Shown one piece after another: positions 45,832 through 54,285 of a stretch of DNA of 59,746 nt. The DNA is from CAJXVY01 sp965657575 (lineage in GTDB: Bacteria; Actinomycetota; Actinomycetes; Actinomycetales; Microbacteriaceae), in contig CBFHOK010000008.1 of NCBI GenBank assembly GCA_965657575.1, forward strand, positions 1 through 59,746, written 5' to 3'. A model generated the notes under the pieces. That model had not been told where the DNA came from, did no database searches, and saw nothing but the letters and a program-made list of their open reading frames with translations. Position numbers and translations under genes: made by a program. Position 1 is the first letter of the stretch. The number at the start of each line of letters is the position of its first letter.

Positions 45832-47016
45832 ATGAAGGTACTGATACTGAACAGCGATTCGCCAAATAACCGTGGCGATAGGGCTATCCTTTCCGGCCTG
45901 ATTGGGCTTGTCAAAACAATCAGACCAGAGGCAGAAATCACTGCTTTATCTCAGTTTCAAAACCGAGACCACCAATGGTTTGGTATTCGCTTCCTTCCCT
46001 TCAGTCCTTATTCTCTTTCACCAATTAATATGCTGAGGCTACTTATAGAAGCAGCCAGATCAGACGTGGTTTTATTTGGCGGTGGGGAGCTACTGAAGGA
46101 TTACACCAATAAGCTCTCGTTATATTACTGGAGACTGAAGATCTCTCTTCTAAGGGTTGTGAATAAAAACATCATTGGAGCTTTTCAGGGCATTGGTCCA
46201 ACCTCCGCTGAGAGTTCAAAAAAGCTCATAGCCGCCACGGTGAATAAAACAAGAGTCTTTATAACCCGCGATCAAGAGTCTTTAGACAAACTTCAGTCTT
46301 GGGGGGCAAAGACTCAATTGATATCAAGTTTTGACCCAGCAGTATTCATCACCTCAGATGCGGCTGATGTCAGTTTGAATCCAGAGCTTGAGAAGTATGG
46401 AACTGGGTTTGTAGGTCTTGGCCTCAGACGCTGGTTTCACTATCAGCCCGGTGGTTTTCTTCCAAAGAAATACAAAAAAGATGAGATTACCGAAAAGGAA
46501 ATCAAATACATCGAAGCCTGTGCTGACATGGCTGACAAGATCTTTATTCGTCACAAAAAACAAGTGGTTTTTTTTCCAATGCACTTAGAAACAAACGAGG
46601 GCGATGAACAGTTTGCTGAAAAGGTAATCGCTCAGATGCGTCATCCGGAGGCAGCCAAGGTGGTCACCGACGACCTCTCCCCCGATGATTACCTAGCTTT
46701 GATTGCAAGATCAGACTGGTTCATCGGAAGCCGACTGCATAGCACCATCCTTGCTTGTGTGGCGAATGTGCCAGCGATGGTTTTGTATTACGTGGATAAG
46801 GGAAGACTGTTTTTTGAGCAGTTGGAGCTTCAGGAATTTAGCTATCCGATTGAGCGGATGCTGGAGGCGGACTTCCCAGCAATCATCACCCGTGACCTTG
46901 GCGAATTTCAGGAGCAGGGGATGTTTGTTGCCAAGGAGCAAGAGCGCGGATTAGAGAAAATGCGAGTGAAGCTGGTGGCTGATCTAGAGCTGGCTTTTAG
47001 GGAATGCGGTCAATGA
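45832..47016 (+). CDS. Polysaccharide pyruvyl transferase family protein
   Basis: A 394-aa protein of the CsaB/WcaK type. The N-terminal NSDSPNNRGDRAILSGLIGL is the family-typical opening, VVLFGGGELLKD near 78 is the characteristic GGG motif, and the C-terminal SRLHSTILACVANVPAMVL near 300 is the substrate-binding block. These enzymes put a pyruvate ketal on a surface sugar; some members have other or unknown roles. Start ATG 45832 is preferred over TTG 45826. Its 3' end overlaps the next ORF by 4 bp. Confidence 0.87.
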   Translation: MKVLILNSDSPNNRGDRAILSGLIGLVKTIRPEAEITALSQFQNRDHQWFGIRFLPFSPYSLSPINMLRLLIEAARSDVVLFGGGELLKDYTNKLSLYYWRLKISLLRVVNKNIIGAFQGIGPTSAESSKKLIAATVNKTRVFITRDQESLDKLQSWGAKTQLISSFDPAVFITSDAADVSLNPELEKYGTGFVGLGLRRWFHYQPGGFLPKKYKKDEITEKEIKYIEACADMADKIFIRHKKQVVFFPMHLETNEGDEQFAEKVIAQMRHPEAAKVVTDDLSPDDYLALIARSDWFIGSRLHSTILACVANVPAMVLYYVDKGRLFFEQLELQEFSYPIERMLEADFPAIITRDLGEFQEQGMFVAKEQERGLEKMRVKLVADLELAFRECGQ

Positions 47017-47918
47017 CCAGAAAACTAATCACTGGGATTTTTTATGTTGCAGTCATCGGGTTTTTGGTTGCCTTTGCACTAACCCTTGATTTTGAAACAC
47101 TTTTGAGCTTCGAAGTTAACTGGTTGCCGATTGTCTTTGCAACAGCACTAGCTGTTTTTGCAAGGTTCGTCTTTGCATTCATCTGGCGACTGCTTCTATC
47201 CAGCATGGGAGCAGAGCTGACCCCGAAGCAGTCCAGAGAATTACTCGGAGTTTATGGAAAAGCATGGCTTGGAAGATATCTTCCGGGATCAGCAACCTGG
47301 GTCATCGGAAAAATCTATTTTGCAAGCAACCTAGGGGTTTCAAAGACCAAGCTGGCGGTGTCTTCGGTGATGGAGGCAATGCTGCAGCTGGTGATTGTGA
47401 TTGCCCTGGCGTCGGCATTGCTTGTTTTTGACCCTCGCATTGCCGAGCTAGGCCAGGGCTATGAATTATTGCTAATACTTGTCGCCGTTTTAGGTCTTCT
47501 CAGTGTCTATCCAAAGGTGTTCAACAGGGTTACCAGTTGGGCTTATAAGCTGATAAGGAAATCAACCATCAGTGAATCTGATCTGCTTTCGAATAAAGCG
47601 GTATTGAACGCCACTGGTTTGTTTACGCTCACCAGCATTTTGAATGCGGTGAGTTTATTGATGGTGGCATTGGCCTTTGATGCCTCACTGATTGAAAATT
47701 CCTTTCTGATTCTTGGCATTGCAAGCCTTGCCAGTGCTGTAAGTATTTTGGTGGTGATTGCCCCTGCTGGCATTGGTGTCCGAGAGGGAATTCAGATTAT
47801 TGGCCTGAGCTTGATAACCAGCCCTGAAATGGCCCTGGCAATAACTGTCATGATGAGGGTGATGAGCATCATTTGGGATTTAGTTTTCTATTTTGTAACT
47901 AGGCTTATGAGCAAATGA
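47013..47918 (+). CDS. LPG-synthase-TM/AglD-like membrane protein (possible flippase)
   Basis: A 301-aa protein with about eight hydrophobic helices. It has the UPF0104/LPG_synthase_TM signature: FAFIWRLLLSSMGAELT near residue 50, GRYLPGSATWVIGK near 85 and VVIAPAGIGVREGIQIIG near 250. Family members transport or flip lipid-linked substrates, or form the membrane part of lysyl-phosphatidylglycerol synthases; no catalytic domain is attached here. Start ATG 47013, overlapping the previous stop (ATGA), with galU overlapping its end. Its context suggests a role in moving a lipid-linked glycan. Confidence 0.8.
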   Translation: MTRKLITGIFYVAVIGFLVAFALTLDFETLLSFEVNWLPIVFATALAVFARFVFAFIWRLLLSSMGAELTPKQSRELLGVYGKAWLGRYLPGSATWVIGKIYFASNLGVSKTKLAVSSVMEAMLQLVIVIALASALLVFDPRIAELGQGYELLLILVAVLGLLSVYPKVFNRVTSWAYKLIRKSTISESDLLSNKAVLNATGLFTLTSILNAVSLLMVALAFDASLIENSFLILGIASLASAVSILVVIAPAGIGVREGIQIIGLSLITSPEMALAITVMMRVMSIIWDLVFYFVTRLMSK

Positions 47919-48784
47919 TTACCAAGGCCGTCATACCAGCAGCTGGTTTGGGAACAAGGTTTCTGCCAGCGACAAAGGCGATGCCCAAAGAGATGCTTCC
48001 AATTGTTGATAAACCAGTAATTCAATATGTGGTTGAAGAAGCTGTTCGGGCAGGACTGGATGATCTGCTGATGGTCACTGGCAGAAATAAAAATGCTTTA
48101 GAAAATCACTTTGACAAAGCGACTGAAATCGAATCTGCTCTAGAGCTAAAAGGTGATGTTGGAAGGCTGAATGAGGTTGCGTTTTCAAACTCGCTTGCCA
48201 ATATTCACTACATGCGCCAGGGAGACCCGAGGGGTTTGGGGCATGCAGTATTGCGCGCCAAAGCGCACGTAAGTGATCAATCATTTGCTGTCCTTCTCGG
48301 TGATGACATGATTGATCAGCGGGATGAACTACTTCCAAAGATGATTGAGGTTCATGATCTTCATAACGCGCACGTAATTGCGCTAATGGAAGTTCCCAAA
48401 GAGCAGATTCATCTTTACGGTTCAGCAGCAGTCAAAACAACTGATGACCCTGAAGTGGTTGAAATCACCGAGCTGGTTGAAAAACCAGATAGCGATAAAG
48501 CCCCTTCTAATTTGGCAGTAATTGGTCGCTATATTTTGAAATCAAAGATCTTTGAAACTTTAGAAAACACAGCCCCCGGTCGTGGCGACGAGATTCAACT
48601 CACCGATGCTTTGGCTCATGAGGCCAAAACCGACAGGGTGTTTGGGGTTATCTTCTCAGGGAGAAGATACGACACCGGCGACAAGCTTGATTACCTCAAG
48701 GCAACACTGAAAGTTGCCATCGACCGTGAAGACATAGGCCAAGAGCTAAGGGTTTGGCTGAAGGATTTCTCAAAGGGCCTTTAG
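47915..48784 (+). CDS. galU: UTP-glucose-1-phosphate uridylyltransferase
   Basis: Makes UDP-glucose from glucose-1-phosphate and UTP. At 289 aa it has the expected length. The nucleotide-binding motif AAGLGTRFLPATKAMPKEML is near residues 9-28, the conserved Lys in VEKPD near 188 and GDKLDYLKATLKVAID near 252. It feeds ugd (30.6 kb) with substrate. It overlaps the upstream membrane protein gene by 4 bp and the convergent pyruvyl transferase gene by 15 bp. Confidence 0.96.
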   Translation: MITKAVIPAAGLGTRFLPATKAMPKEMLPIVDKPVIQYVVEEAVRAGLDDLLMVTGRNKNALENHFDKATEIESALELKGDVGRLNEVAFSNSLANIHYMRQGDPRGLGHAVLRAKAHVSDQSFAVLLGDDMIDQRDELLPKMIEVHDLHNAHVIALMEVPKEQIHLYGSAAVKTTDDPEVVEITELVEKPDSDKAPSNLAVIGRYILKSKIFETLENTAPGRGDEIQLTDALAHEAKTDRVFGVIFSGRRYDTGDKLDYLKATLKVAIDREDIGQELRVWLKDFSKGL

Positions 48785-49774
48785 TTTTTTCAAAAACTGT
48801 TTCATGTCTTCAAACGACTCTTGCATGAGCTTTATTGTTGGCTGCAAAGACTTGGGGTCATCGACAATCAGTGAAACATATTCTTCTACATCTTCACTCG
48901 ATGATTCTCCGGTCAAGTTTGGGAGACCTAAGGTTGTGTTCTGGGATTCTCCCCTAGCATCCTCGGCAATCAGCACCGATAGCTTTCTTTGGCTGAGCAT
49001 GAACAGATGACTGTGGACGCGATAGCCGACATGTAAATCCGCCGAGCCTAGAACCTCCATCATCTTTTTCGGATCACTCTCCGTCGACACTCTCTCCCAA
49101 CCGGATAGTTTCAGACGCAAAGAGACTCGTTTGAGTTGTTTTGTGTATTCGGAAGATTTCTTTGAGTGGGTGGATTCGAAGCCTGCTTGAAACATAAGGG
49201 TCTTTTTAGCCTTCGGGTATTTCTTGCTGATCAGCCTTGCAATTTTCAACAGCTGTTTGTTCGGAACTGCTGGGGTTGAGAGAACAACATAATTGATTGA
49301 ACTTGGCAAAGTGAATTCATCATCGAGTTTTTCTAAGTCATACCAAGCAGGACATCCGGTCATGGAGAGTTTCTGAAAACCCAATGATTCCAGCAACTCA
49401 AAGCTTTGCTGGTCTCTAACTGAAAACATTGAATCTTTTAGCTTTTCCAAAAACCCCAGAGAGCTTTCGCTAAATTCAAACTCTGCCGGCTTCTTGCCCA
49501 AAGAGGCCTTCCAGCCAAGCCCAAAGCCAATCACCGGAACATTGATCTTTTCTAAATCCAGGTCATAAACGCCTGGATAGATTCCTGGCTGCAGAGCAGG
49601 CCCACCTGTCAAAACCACAGCTTTTGCCTTGTTGAGAAGCTCATAGTCGATTGGCTGTTTTCTGTCGATGTTAACTACTTCCCCATCAACGAATTTCTCA
49701 AGCAGTGCCTTTGCACGGAGACCAATCAGATGATCCCCTGCGTTTTTATAAGCCCCGGTGATGGTTACCAACAT
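48770..49774 (-). CDS. Polysaccharide pyruvyl transferase-like protein
   Basis: A 334-aa protein. The N-terminus ITGAYKNAGDHLIGLRAKAL carries the NxGD motif of the pyruvyl transferase family, VVLTGGPALQPGIYPGVYDL near 53 gives the GGP element, and GSADLHVGYRVHSHLFMLSQ near 250 corresponds to the substrate-binding H(S/L)xxxA block. It is a more distant member than the one at 45.8 kb. Probably a second pyruvylating or related surface-sugar enzyme; the product is not defined. Confidence 0.75.
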   Translation of the reverse strand: MLVTITGAYKNAGDHLIGLRAKALLEKFVDGEVVNIDRKQPIDYELLNKAKAVVLTGGPALQPGIYPGVYDLDLEKINVPVIGFGLGWKASLGKKPAEFEFSESSLGFLEKLKDSMFSVRDQQSFELLESLGFQKLSMTGCPAWYDLEKLDDEFTLPSSINYVVLSTPAVPNKQLLKIARLISKKYPKAKKTLMFQAGFESTHSKKSSEYTKQLKRVSLRLKLSGWERVSTESDPKKMMEVLGSADLHVGYRVHSHLFMLSQRKLSVLIAEDARGESQNTTLGLPNLTGESSSEDVEEYVSLIVDDPKSLQPTIKLMQESFEDMKQFLKKLKAL

Positions 49775-49783
49775 AGTTTTAGC

Positions 49784-49921
49784 CTAGGCCCGCTTGCATT
49801 TCTCGCTGCAGTATTTCACCTGTTCCCAGTTTTTTGCCCAAGCTTTCCGCCAAACCATTGGTCTCCCGCAGCGCTGACAGATTTTTTCCGGAAGGTTTTC
49901 TTTTTTTACACCCTTGGGCAT
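49784..49921 (-). CDS. DUF2256 zinc-ribbon mini-protein
   Basis: A 45-aa protein with the unmistakable DUF2256 pattern: ICQRCGRPMVWRKAWAKNWE then VKYCSEKC, giving four Cys for a zinc site. Function unknown, though members occur beside photolyase/cryptochrome and other genes in many bacteria. Its ATG overlaps the TAA stop of the DUF3048 gene by one base (TAATG), so translation is probably coupled to it. Confidence 0.85.
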   Translation of the reverse strand: MPKGVKKENLPEKICQRCGRPMVWRKAWAKNWEQVKYCSEKCKRA

Positions 49922-51105
49922 TACTCAGCTGTTGTCTCTTCGGGTTTTGGATAGATATCCATGCCAGCTGCATTGGAGTTGTTGATATCTCTGAACTCAA
50001 TCCAGGTTGGCCCTGGAAGAAGTTGAAGTGGTTGACCATCGAGAGTGGTGAACCGGATGTGGTCTGTTCTTGACTCTTTGGACCAAAGGATTTCAATATA
50101 TTTACCAGCACTGAATGCCCAGCCATCACCTTCGGTTATCAACACAGTTTCTGGAACTGATCCGTATTTGGGGTCTTTAAAGCTAAAGTCCAACTCGGTG
50201 TTCATAACAATTACGTTTTTTGCTGCCACCTGAACGCCAGTTGACTCATCAATCATGATTTCTTCATCCTGCGTTCTTAGAAGACCATTCTGGGTGTCAG
50301 TCTCCCCTGTTGGTAGTGCAAAGCCATCATCGTCAAACCTGAACTCGCCAGCTCCGACATCCCATCGAGAAGTTGCCTCTCGATATGTGATTTCAAAATA
50401 ATCAAACTCTGTTCCGCTGGCTGTTGAAACTAAAGACTTATCAGCATTTTCAACGTAGCTCAGATGAGGTGTTGGGGCGGGGAAGTCTGGGTGAGATTCA
50501 ACCAGCAGGGTTCCACGAGCATAGAGCGTGTGCTCGTAGGGCTTGCCAGTGCCCTCTTTTCTAAATAGCGTTTCTAAGCCAACTTCGCTGTCTTCATAGG
50601 CGTTATATAAACCAGTGTCCTGGCTTGCAAAGATAAATGGGTCTTGCCCACCTGAGTAGGCAAAGATGCCGTTATAGGGGCTTACGATATTTGGATCCAT
50701 TGGCCTTACTGACCTCAGCGGCCCAAGGGTTTCAGGAATCAGCGAGTGCCAGATGCCCACAAATCTCGTAATACCACTTTCAACCCTTTGCACATAAACA
50801 ATGTCAGCGCTGCCTATCGCTGTTTGCGGTCTGGCGGGTGGGAAGTTGTCAATCTTGGCCGAAAGTGCAGGACCGTCTAGATACGGATTGCTGTCCTCTA
50901 GGTAGCTAATGCCCGTCAGTGGTGCCTGAACGTAGACAGGCTCTGGCTCGGGTTCCGGCTCTGAGTCCTGCTGCTGACTGGAGTTATTTGTGGAATCCGT
51001 GCTGTCTTGTGGGTTTTCCTCATCGGCTGAACAGCTTGTGAGCGAAAGAGGCAGAAGGGTGGCAAGAGCTAAAAGCGCAAGCGATCGGGAGAGCTTAGTG
51101 GGCAT
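49921..51105 (-). CDS. DUF3048 (YerB-like) lipoprotein
   Basis: A 394-aa exported protein. From the ATG at 51105 the N-terminus MPTKLSRSLALLALATLLPL is a signal peptide followed by the lipobox SLTSC, so it should be lipidated and held at the cell surface. A low-complexity linker (EPEPEPEPVY) precedes the DUF3048 domain: SAKIDNFPPARPQTAIGSAD, then PLRSVRPMDPNIVSPYNGIF. The function of DUF3048 is unknown. An upstream GTG (51174) would give an unlikely N-terminus, so the shorter start is used. It is translationally coupled to a DUF2256 gene and divergent from an SGNH hydrolase. Confidence 0.88.
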   Translation of the reverse strand: MPTKLSRSLALLALATLLPLSLTSCSADEENPQDSTDSTNNSSQQQDSEPEPEPEPVYVQAPLTGISYLEDSNPYLDGPALSAKIDNFPPARPQTAIGSADIVYVQRVESGITRFVGIWHSLIPETLGPLRSVRPMDPNIVSPYNGIFAYSGGQDPFIFASQDTGLYNAYEDSEVGLETLFRKEGTGKPYEHTLYARGTLLVESHPDFPAPTPHLSYVENADKSLVSTASGTEFDYFEITYREATSRWDVGAGEFRFDDDGFALPTGETDTQNGLLRTQDEEIMIDESTGVQVAAKNVIVMNTELDFSFKDPKYGSVPETVLITEGDGWAFSAGKYIEILWSKESRTDHIRFTTLDGQPLQLLPGPTWIEFRDINNSNAAGMDIYPKPEETTAE

Positions 51106-51192
51106 ATGCGCAAGTTTAGAGCTGACAGAGGTGCATCCTATGTATTGGCACGACTGAGAGTTTTTGTTTACCAACTCGACACCAACACTTCA

Positions 51193-52050
51193 ATGAGCCT
51201 TCAGCTGCTCTTTGACTTGAAATTGCTGAATTATCAGGTGATTGGAAAACCCTACGGATCATATGTTGCAATCGGAGATTCGCTCTCCGAGGGCTTGGGT
51301 GACTTCACCTTTCACAAAACCCGAAGATATAACGGTTGGACTGACAGGCTTGCTGGTTTATTGGCTCTAGAGGCCCAGGAGCAAAACCGTGAGTTTCATT
51401 TTGCAAACTTTGCCCTGAGAGGTTCAAAGATCAAAAACATCATGGGCTGGCAGCTGGAGAAAGCTCTGCAGGTCAACGCTGACCTGGTGACTGTCATGGC
51501 AGGATCGAATGACCTAACAGTTGCCCCGGAGAAGCTCCCCGAATTGAGATCCATCTATCGCAACGGATTGCAGCAACTGGTCGAATCTGGCAGTGATGTA
51601 ATCATCTCAAACACCATCAATCCGCTTCACTTGAGGGTTTTCAAGCCCCTTAGATACCGTGCGGAGCGAATGAGTGATCTGATTACAGGCCTTGGCCATG
51701 AGTTCAACATCCCGGTGCTTGATTTATATGGCATCGAGCATTTCAGCGATATCTGTTTCTGGGCAGATGACATGGTCCATTTTTCAGGTCATGGACATAT
51801 AAAGGTTGCCAACGAAGCTGCCAAGCTACTGGACCTCAAATACAGCTTCCGAGAGGCAGAGCACTACGAGCGAATTGCTCCCGTGAGAGGCATCAAAGAA
51901 ACCCTTCGCTGGATCCACAAGGACGTCATCCCCTTCACCCACAGAAAGCTCAAGGGTGTCACCAGTGGTGATGGGATGAGTCCGAAGAGTGAAAAGCTAG
52001 AACCGTTTAGGCCGATTTCCTCTCCGCACTGGGAGATTCTCACTCACTAA
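51193..52050 (+). CDS. SGNH/GDSL-family hydrolase
   Basis: A 285-aa enzyme with all four blocks of the family: GDSLSEGLGDF (block I, Ser nucleophile), NFALRGSKI (Gly), VMAGSNDLTV (Asn), and the C-terminal ADDMVHFSGHGHIKVAN with the Asp/His dyad. Usually esterases or deacetylases acting on lipids or sugars. No signal peptide is visible, so it may act in the cytoplasm. ATG 51193 is used, since ATG 51106 would directly abut the start of the divergent lipoprotein gene and add unconserved residues; neither has a good ribosome-binding site. Confidence 0.88.
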   Translation: MSLQLLFDLKLLNYQVIGKPYGSYVAIGDSLSEGLGDFTFHKTRRYNGWTDRLAGLLALEAQEQNREFHFANFALRGSKIKNIMGWQLEKALQVNADLVTVMAGSNDLTVAPEKLPELRSIYRNGLQQLVESGSDVIISNTINPLHLRVFKPLRYRAERMSDLITGLGHEFNIPVLDLYGIEHFSDICFWADDMVHFSGHGHIKVANEAAKLLDLKYSFREAEHYERIAPVRGIKETLRWIHKDVIPFTHRKLKGVTSGDGMSPKSEKLEPFRPISSPHWEILTH

Positions 52051-53190
52051 TTAGCGAAAGTTGATTCTTGATTTCTTCTCAACCGAAGCTTCAATTGCCT
52101 GCTGATAAAAATCAATCAGCCTCGCATTATTGCTCTCCCAAGACTTGCTGATAACTGCCCTGCGGGCATTTTCAGAAAGCGTTGAACTGAGCTTTGGATC
52201 ATCCATAAGTTTTTTGACCAGTTTCAAATAACCACCTTGACCCTCAGGGGTTGCCAATAAACCACTCACCCCGTCTTCAATCAAAAACTTAGGACCTCCA
52301 ACATTGGGTGCAATCACCGGCAATGCAGTCGCCTGGGCTTCCTGAATTGTTTGACCAAAGGTCTCTTCGGTTCCGAAGTGAACAAAGATATCTAGCGCTG
52401 CGTAGTGATAGGCAAGCTCCAGCGCTGATTGTCTTCCTGCGAAATAGACCCCGTGACCTGCGAACTGAGCTTCCAGTCTTGCGCGTTCTGGACCGTCGCC
52501 GACAATGACAAACTTGGTGTTTGGAAGGCTTAGCAATTCACTCATACGATGAACTTGTTTTTCCGCAGCCAGCCTTCCAACAAAGCCGATAATCCGCTCA
52601 CCATTCGGAGCTATCTTCTCTCTAAGCTCTCTAACTTCATCAGAGGTTTTGTGCTCTGGGTTGAATAGATCTAAATCAACTCCTCTTCCCCAGACCTCAA
52701 CGTTTTGAACACCAATGCGGGTTAGGTATTCCTTGGCCTCTGGTGTTGGAGCAAGATTGATATCAGCTTTTTCGTGAATGCTTGCCATCATCCGATCAAC
52801 CACCGGACGCGCGAAGCTAAGCCCATATCTCTCGATATAACCACTCAAATCTGTTTGATAAACAGCAACCACCGGAATGTTGTTTTTAGAGCCCCAAGCA
52901 ATCGCCTGAGCACCAATCATGAAAGGCGCTGCAACGTGAATAACATCTGGCTGGAACTCATCCAGCTCTCGCTGGATGCTGGGACCGGGAACAGCAACCG
53001 GGAACTGCAGGACTGGAACCGACACAGTTTGGTGAACAGGATAACCGTTGTGTTTTTCACTAGTTCTGGTTGGAGCAATTACTAATGCCTCGAATCCCCG
53101 CTGTTTGAAGGTGTCAAGGATTCTTAGAACGGAGTTGGTAACACCATTGGCGCTAGGAAGGAAGGACTCGGTGACAATTGCAACTCGCAT
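52051..53190 (-). CDS. GT4 glycosyltransferase, mannosyltransferase-like (MgtA/PimB-type)
   Basis: A 379-aa GT-B enzyme. The N-terminus VAIVTESFLPSANGVTNSVL is characteristic of the GDP-mannose-dependent alpha-mannosyltransferases of actinobacterial glycolipid synthesis. The C-terminal half has IIGFVGRLAAEKQVHRM near 205, VIVGDGPERARLEAQF near 235 and the catalytic EETFGQTIQEAQATALPVI near 283. ATG 53190 is used because AAGGATGAGC lies at the right distance; ATG 53196 is also in frame. Substrate specificity is inferred from family resemblance. Confidence 0.87.
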   Translation of the reverse strand: MRVAIVTESFLPSANGVTNSVLRILDTFKQRGFEALVIAPTRTSEKHNGYPVHQTVSVPVLQFPVAVPGPSIQRELDEFQPDVIHVAAPFMIGAQAIAWGSKNNIPVVAVYQTDLSGYIERYGLSFARPVVDRMMASIHEKADINLAPTPEAKEYLTRIGVQNVEVWGRGVDLDLFNPEHKTSDEVRELREKIAPNGERIIGFVGRLAAEKQVHRMSELLSLPNTKFVIVGDGPERARLEAQFAGHGVYFAGRQSALELAYHYAALDIFVHFGTEETFGQTIQEAQATALPVIAPNVGGPKFLIEDGVSGLLATPEGQGGYLKLVKKLMDDPKLSSTLSENARRAVISKSWESNNARLIDFYQQAIEASVEKKSRINFR

Positions 53191-53252
53191 GCTCATCCTT
53201 CGAAACTAGACGTTGTTATTTTATTAACAACTAGCAACAGGTGAATGTCAGG

Positions 53253-54272
53253 TTAATTAGCGTTCTTATAGAAATTCACCGCACCCCTTACCCAAACAGT
53301 AACAGGCATGCCTATTTCTGGGGCGAATGGACCATTGGACCTGGCCTTGATTCTCAGCTTCGGTGTTTGCACTTCCAACAACGCATCGTGACCGAAAAAG
53401 GTTCTGCCAATCACAAAATTCTCTGCCTTCGGATTCGGTTGCAGATAAAAATTCTCTGGTCTAATCGCAACTCGACCAACGTCCCCCTCGGTGACGTTGT
53501 TGAGTGGATTGAGATTTCCCAGATCGGTCACCACTTTGCCATCGTGAACTCTGCCCTGGATAATCACGCTGTCGCCCAAAAACGTTGCCACCCCAACATC
53601 GGCAGGTGCCGAGTAAATCTCTATTGGGTCACCGATTTGAGCAAATGCTCCGTCGCGCATAACCGCTACCCGATCAGCTATCGACAACGCTTCTTCTTGA
53701 TCATGCGTCACCAATAAAGCCGTCGCTCCATCGGCCTTGATAACTCTTCTGACATCGTTTCTAAGCTGATCTCTAAGCTCTGGATCCAAAGCACTAAATG
53801 GTTCATCGAGCAATATCATTTTCGGCTTTGGAGCCAGTGCTCTAGCCAGAGAAACTCTTTGCTGTTGGCCACCGGATAGATTTTCAGGCATTCGATCAGC
53901 TAGGGCTTCCAACTGAGTGAGTTTGAGTAATTCCTTGACTCGTTCGGTGTCGTGTTTATCAATGCCGAAGGCGATGTTTTGACTGACCGTTAGGTGTGGG
54001 AACAGTGACGCCACCTGCGGAACGATTGTTATGCCGCGCTTTTCTGCAGGCACTTCAGTGTCTTTGGAGGCAATCAGGTTTCCATCAAGATAGATCTCAC
54101 CGCCATCAATTGATTCAAAACCGGCCAGGGTTCTAATAAGGGTTGATTTGCCAACTCCGCTTGATCCCAAAACAGCAATAAGTTCCCCTGCATAAACATC
54201 AAGGTTCAGCCCATCCAGCACCAGCTGGTCACCGAAGTATTTACTGAGGTTATTGAGTTCAAGTTTTTTCAT
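53253..54272 (-). CDS. Iron(III) ABC transporter ATPase (FbpC-like)
   Basis: ATPase of a binding-protein-dependent ferric iron importer. Walker A is GSSGVGKSTL near residue 37, the signature NLSGGQQQRVSLARALA is near 130 and Walker B MILLDEPFSALD near 152, with the H-loop LLVTHD. The C-terminal TOBE-like domain (about 235-339) is present. ATG 54272 (MKKLELNNL) is preferred; ATG 54299 would overlap the permease gene. It is the third gene of the iron operon under the DtxR-like box. Sulfate or spermidine relatives are possible but less likely given the permease and binding protein. Confidence 0.88.
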   Translation of the reverse strand: MKKLELNNLSKYFGDQLVLDGLNLDVYAGELIAVLGSSGVGKSTLIRTLAGFESIDGGEIYLDGNLIASKDTEVPAEKRGITIVPQVASLFPHLTVSQNIAFGIDKHDTERVKELLKLTQLEALADRMPENLSGGQQQRVSLARALAPKPKMILLDEPFSALDPELRDQLRNDVRRVIKADGATALLVTHDQEEALSIADRVAVMRDGAFAQIGDPIEIYSAPADVGVATFLGDSVIIQGRVHDGKVVTDLGNLNPLNNVTEGDVGRVAIRPENFYLQPNPKAENFVIGRTFFGHDALLEVQTPKLRIKARSNGPFAPEIGMPVTVWVRGAVNFYKNAN

Positions 54273-54285
54273 TTTCGTCACTAGC

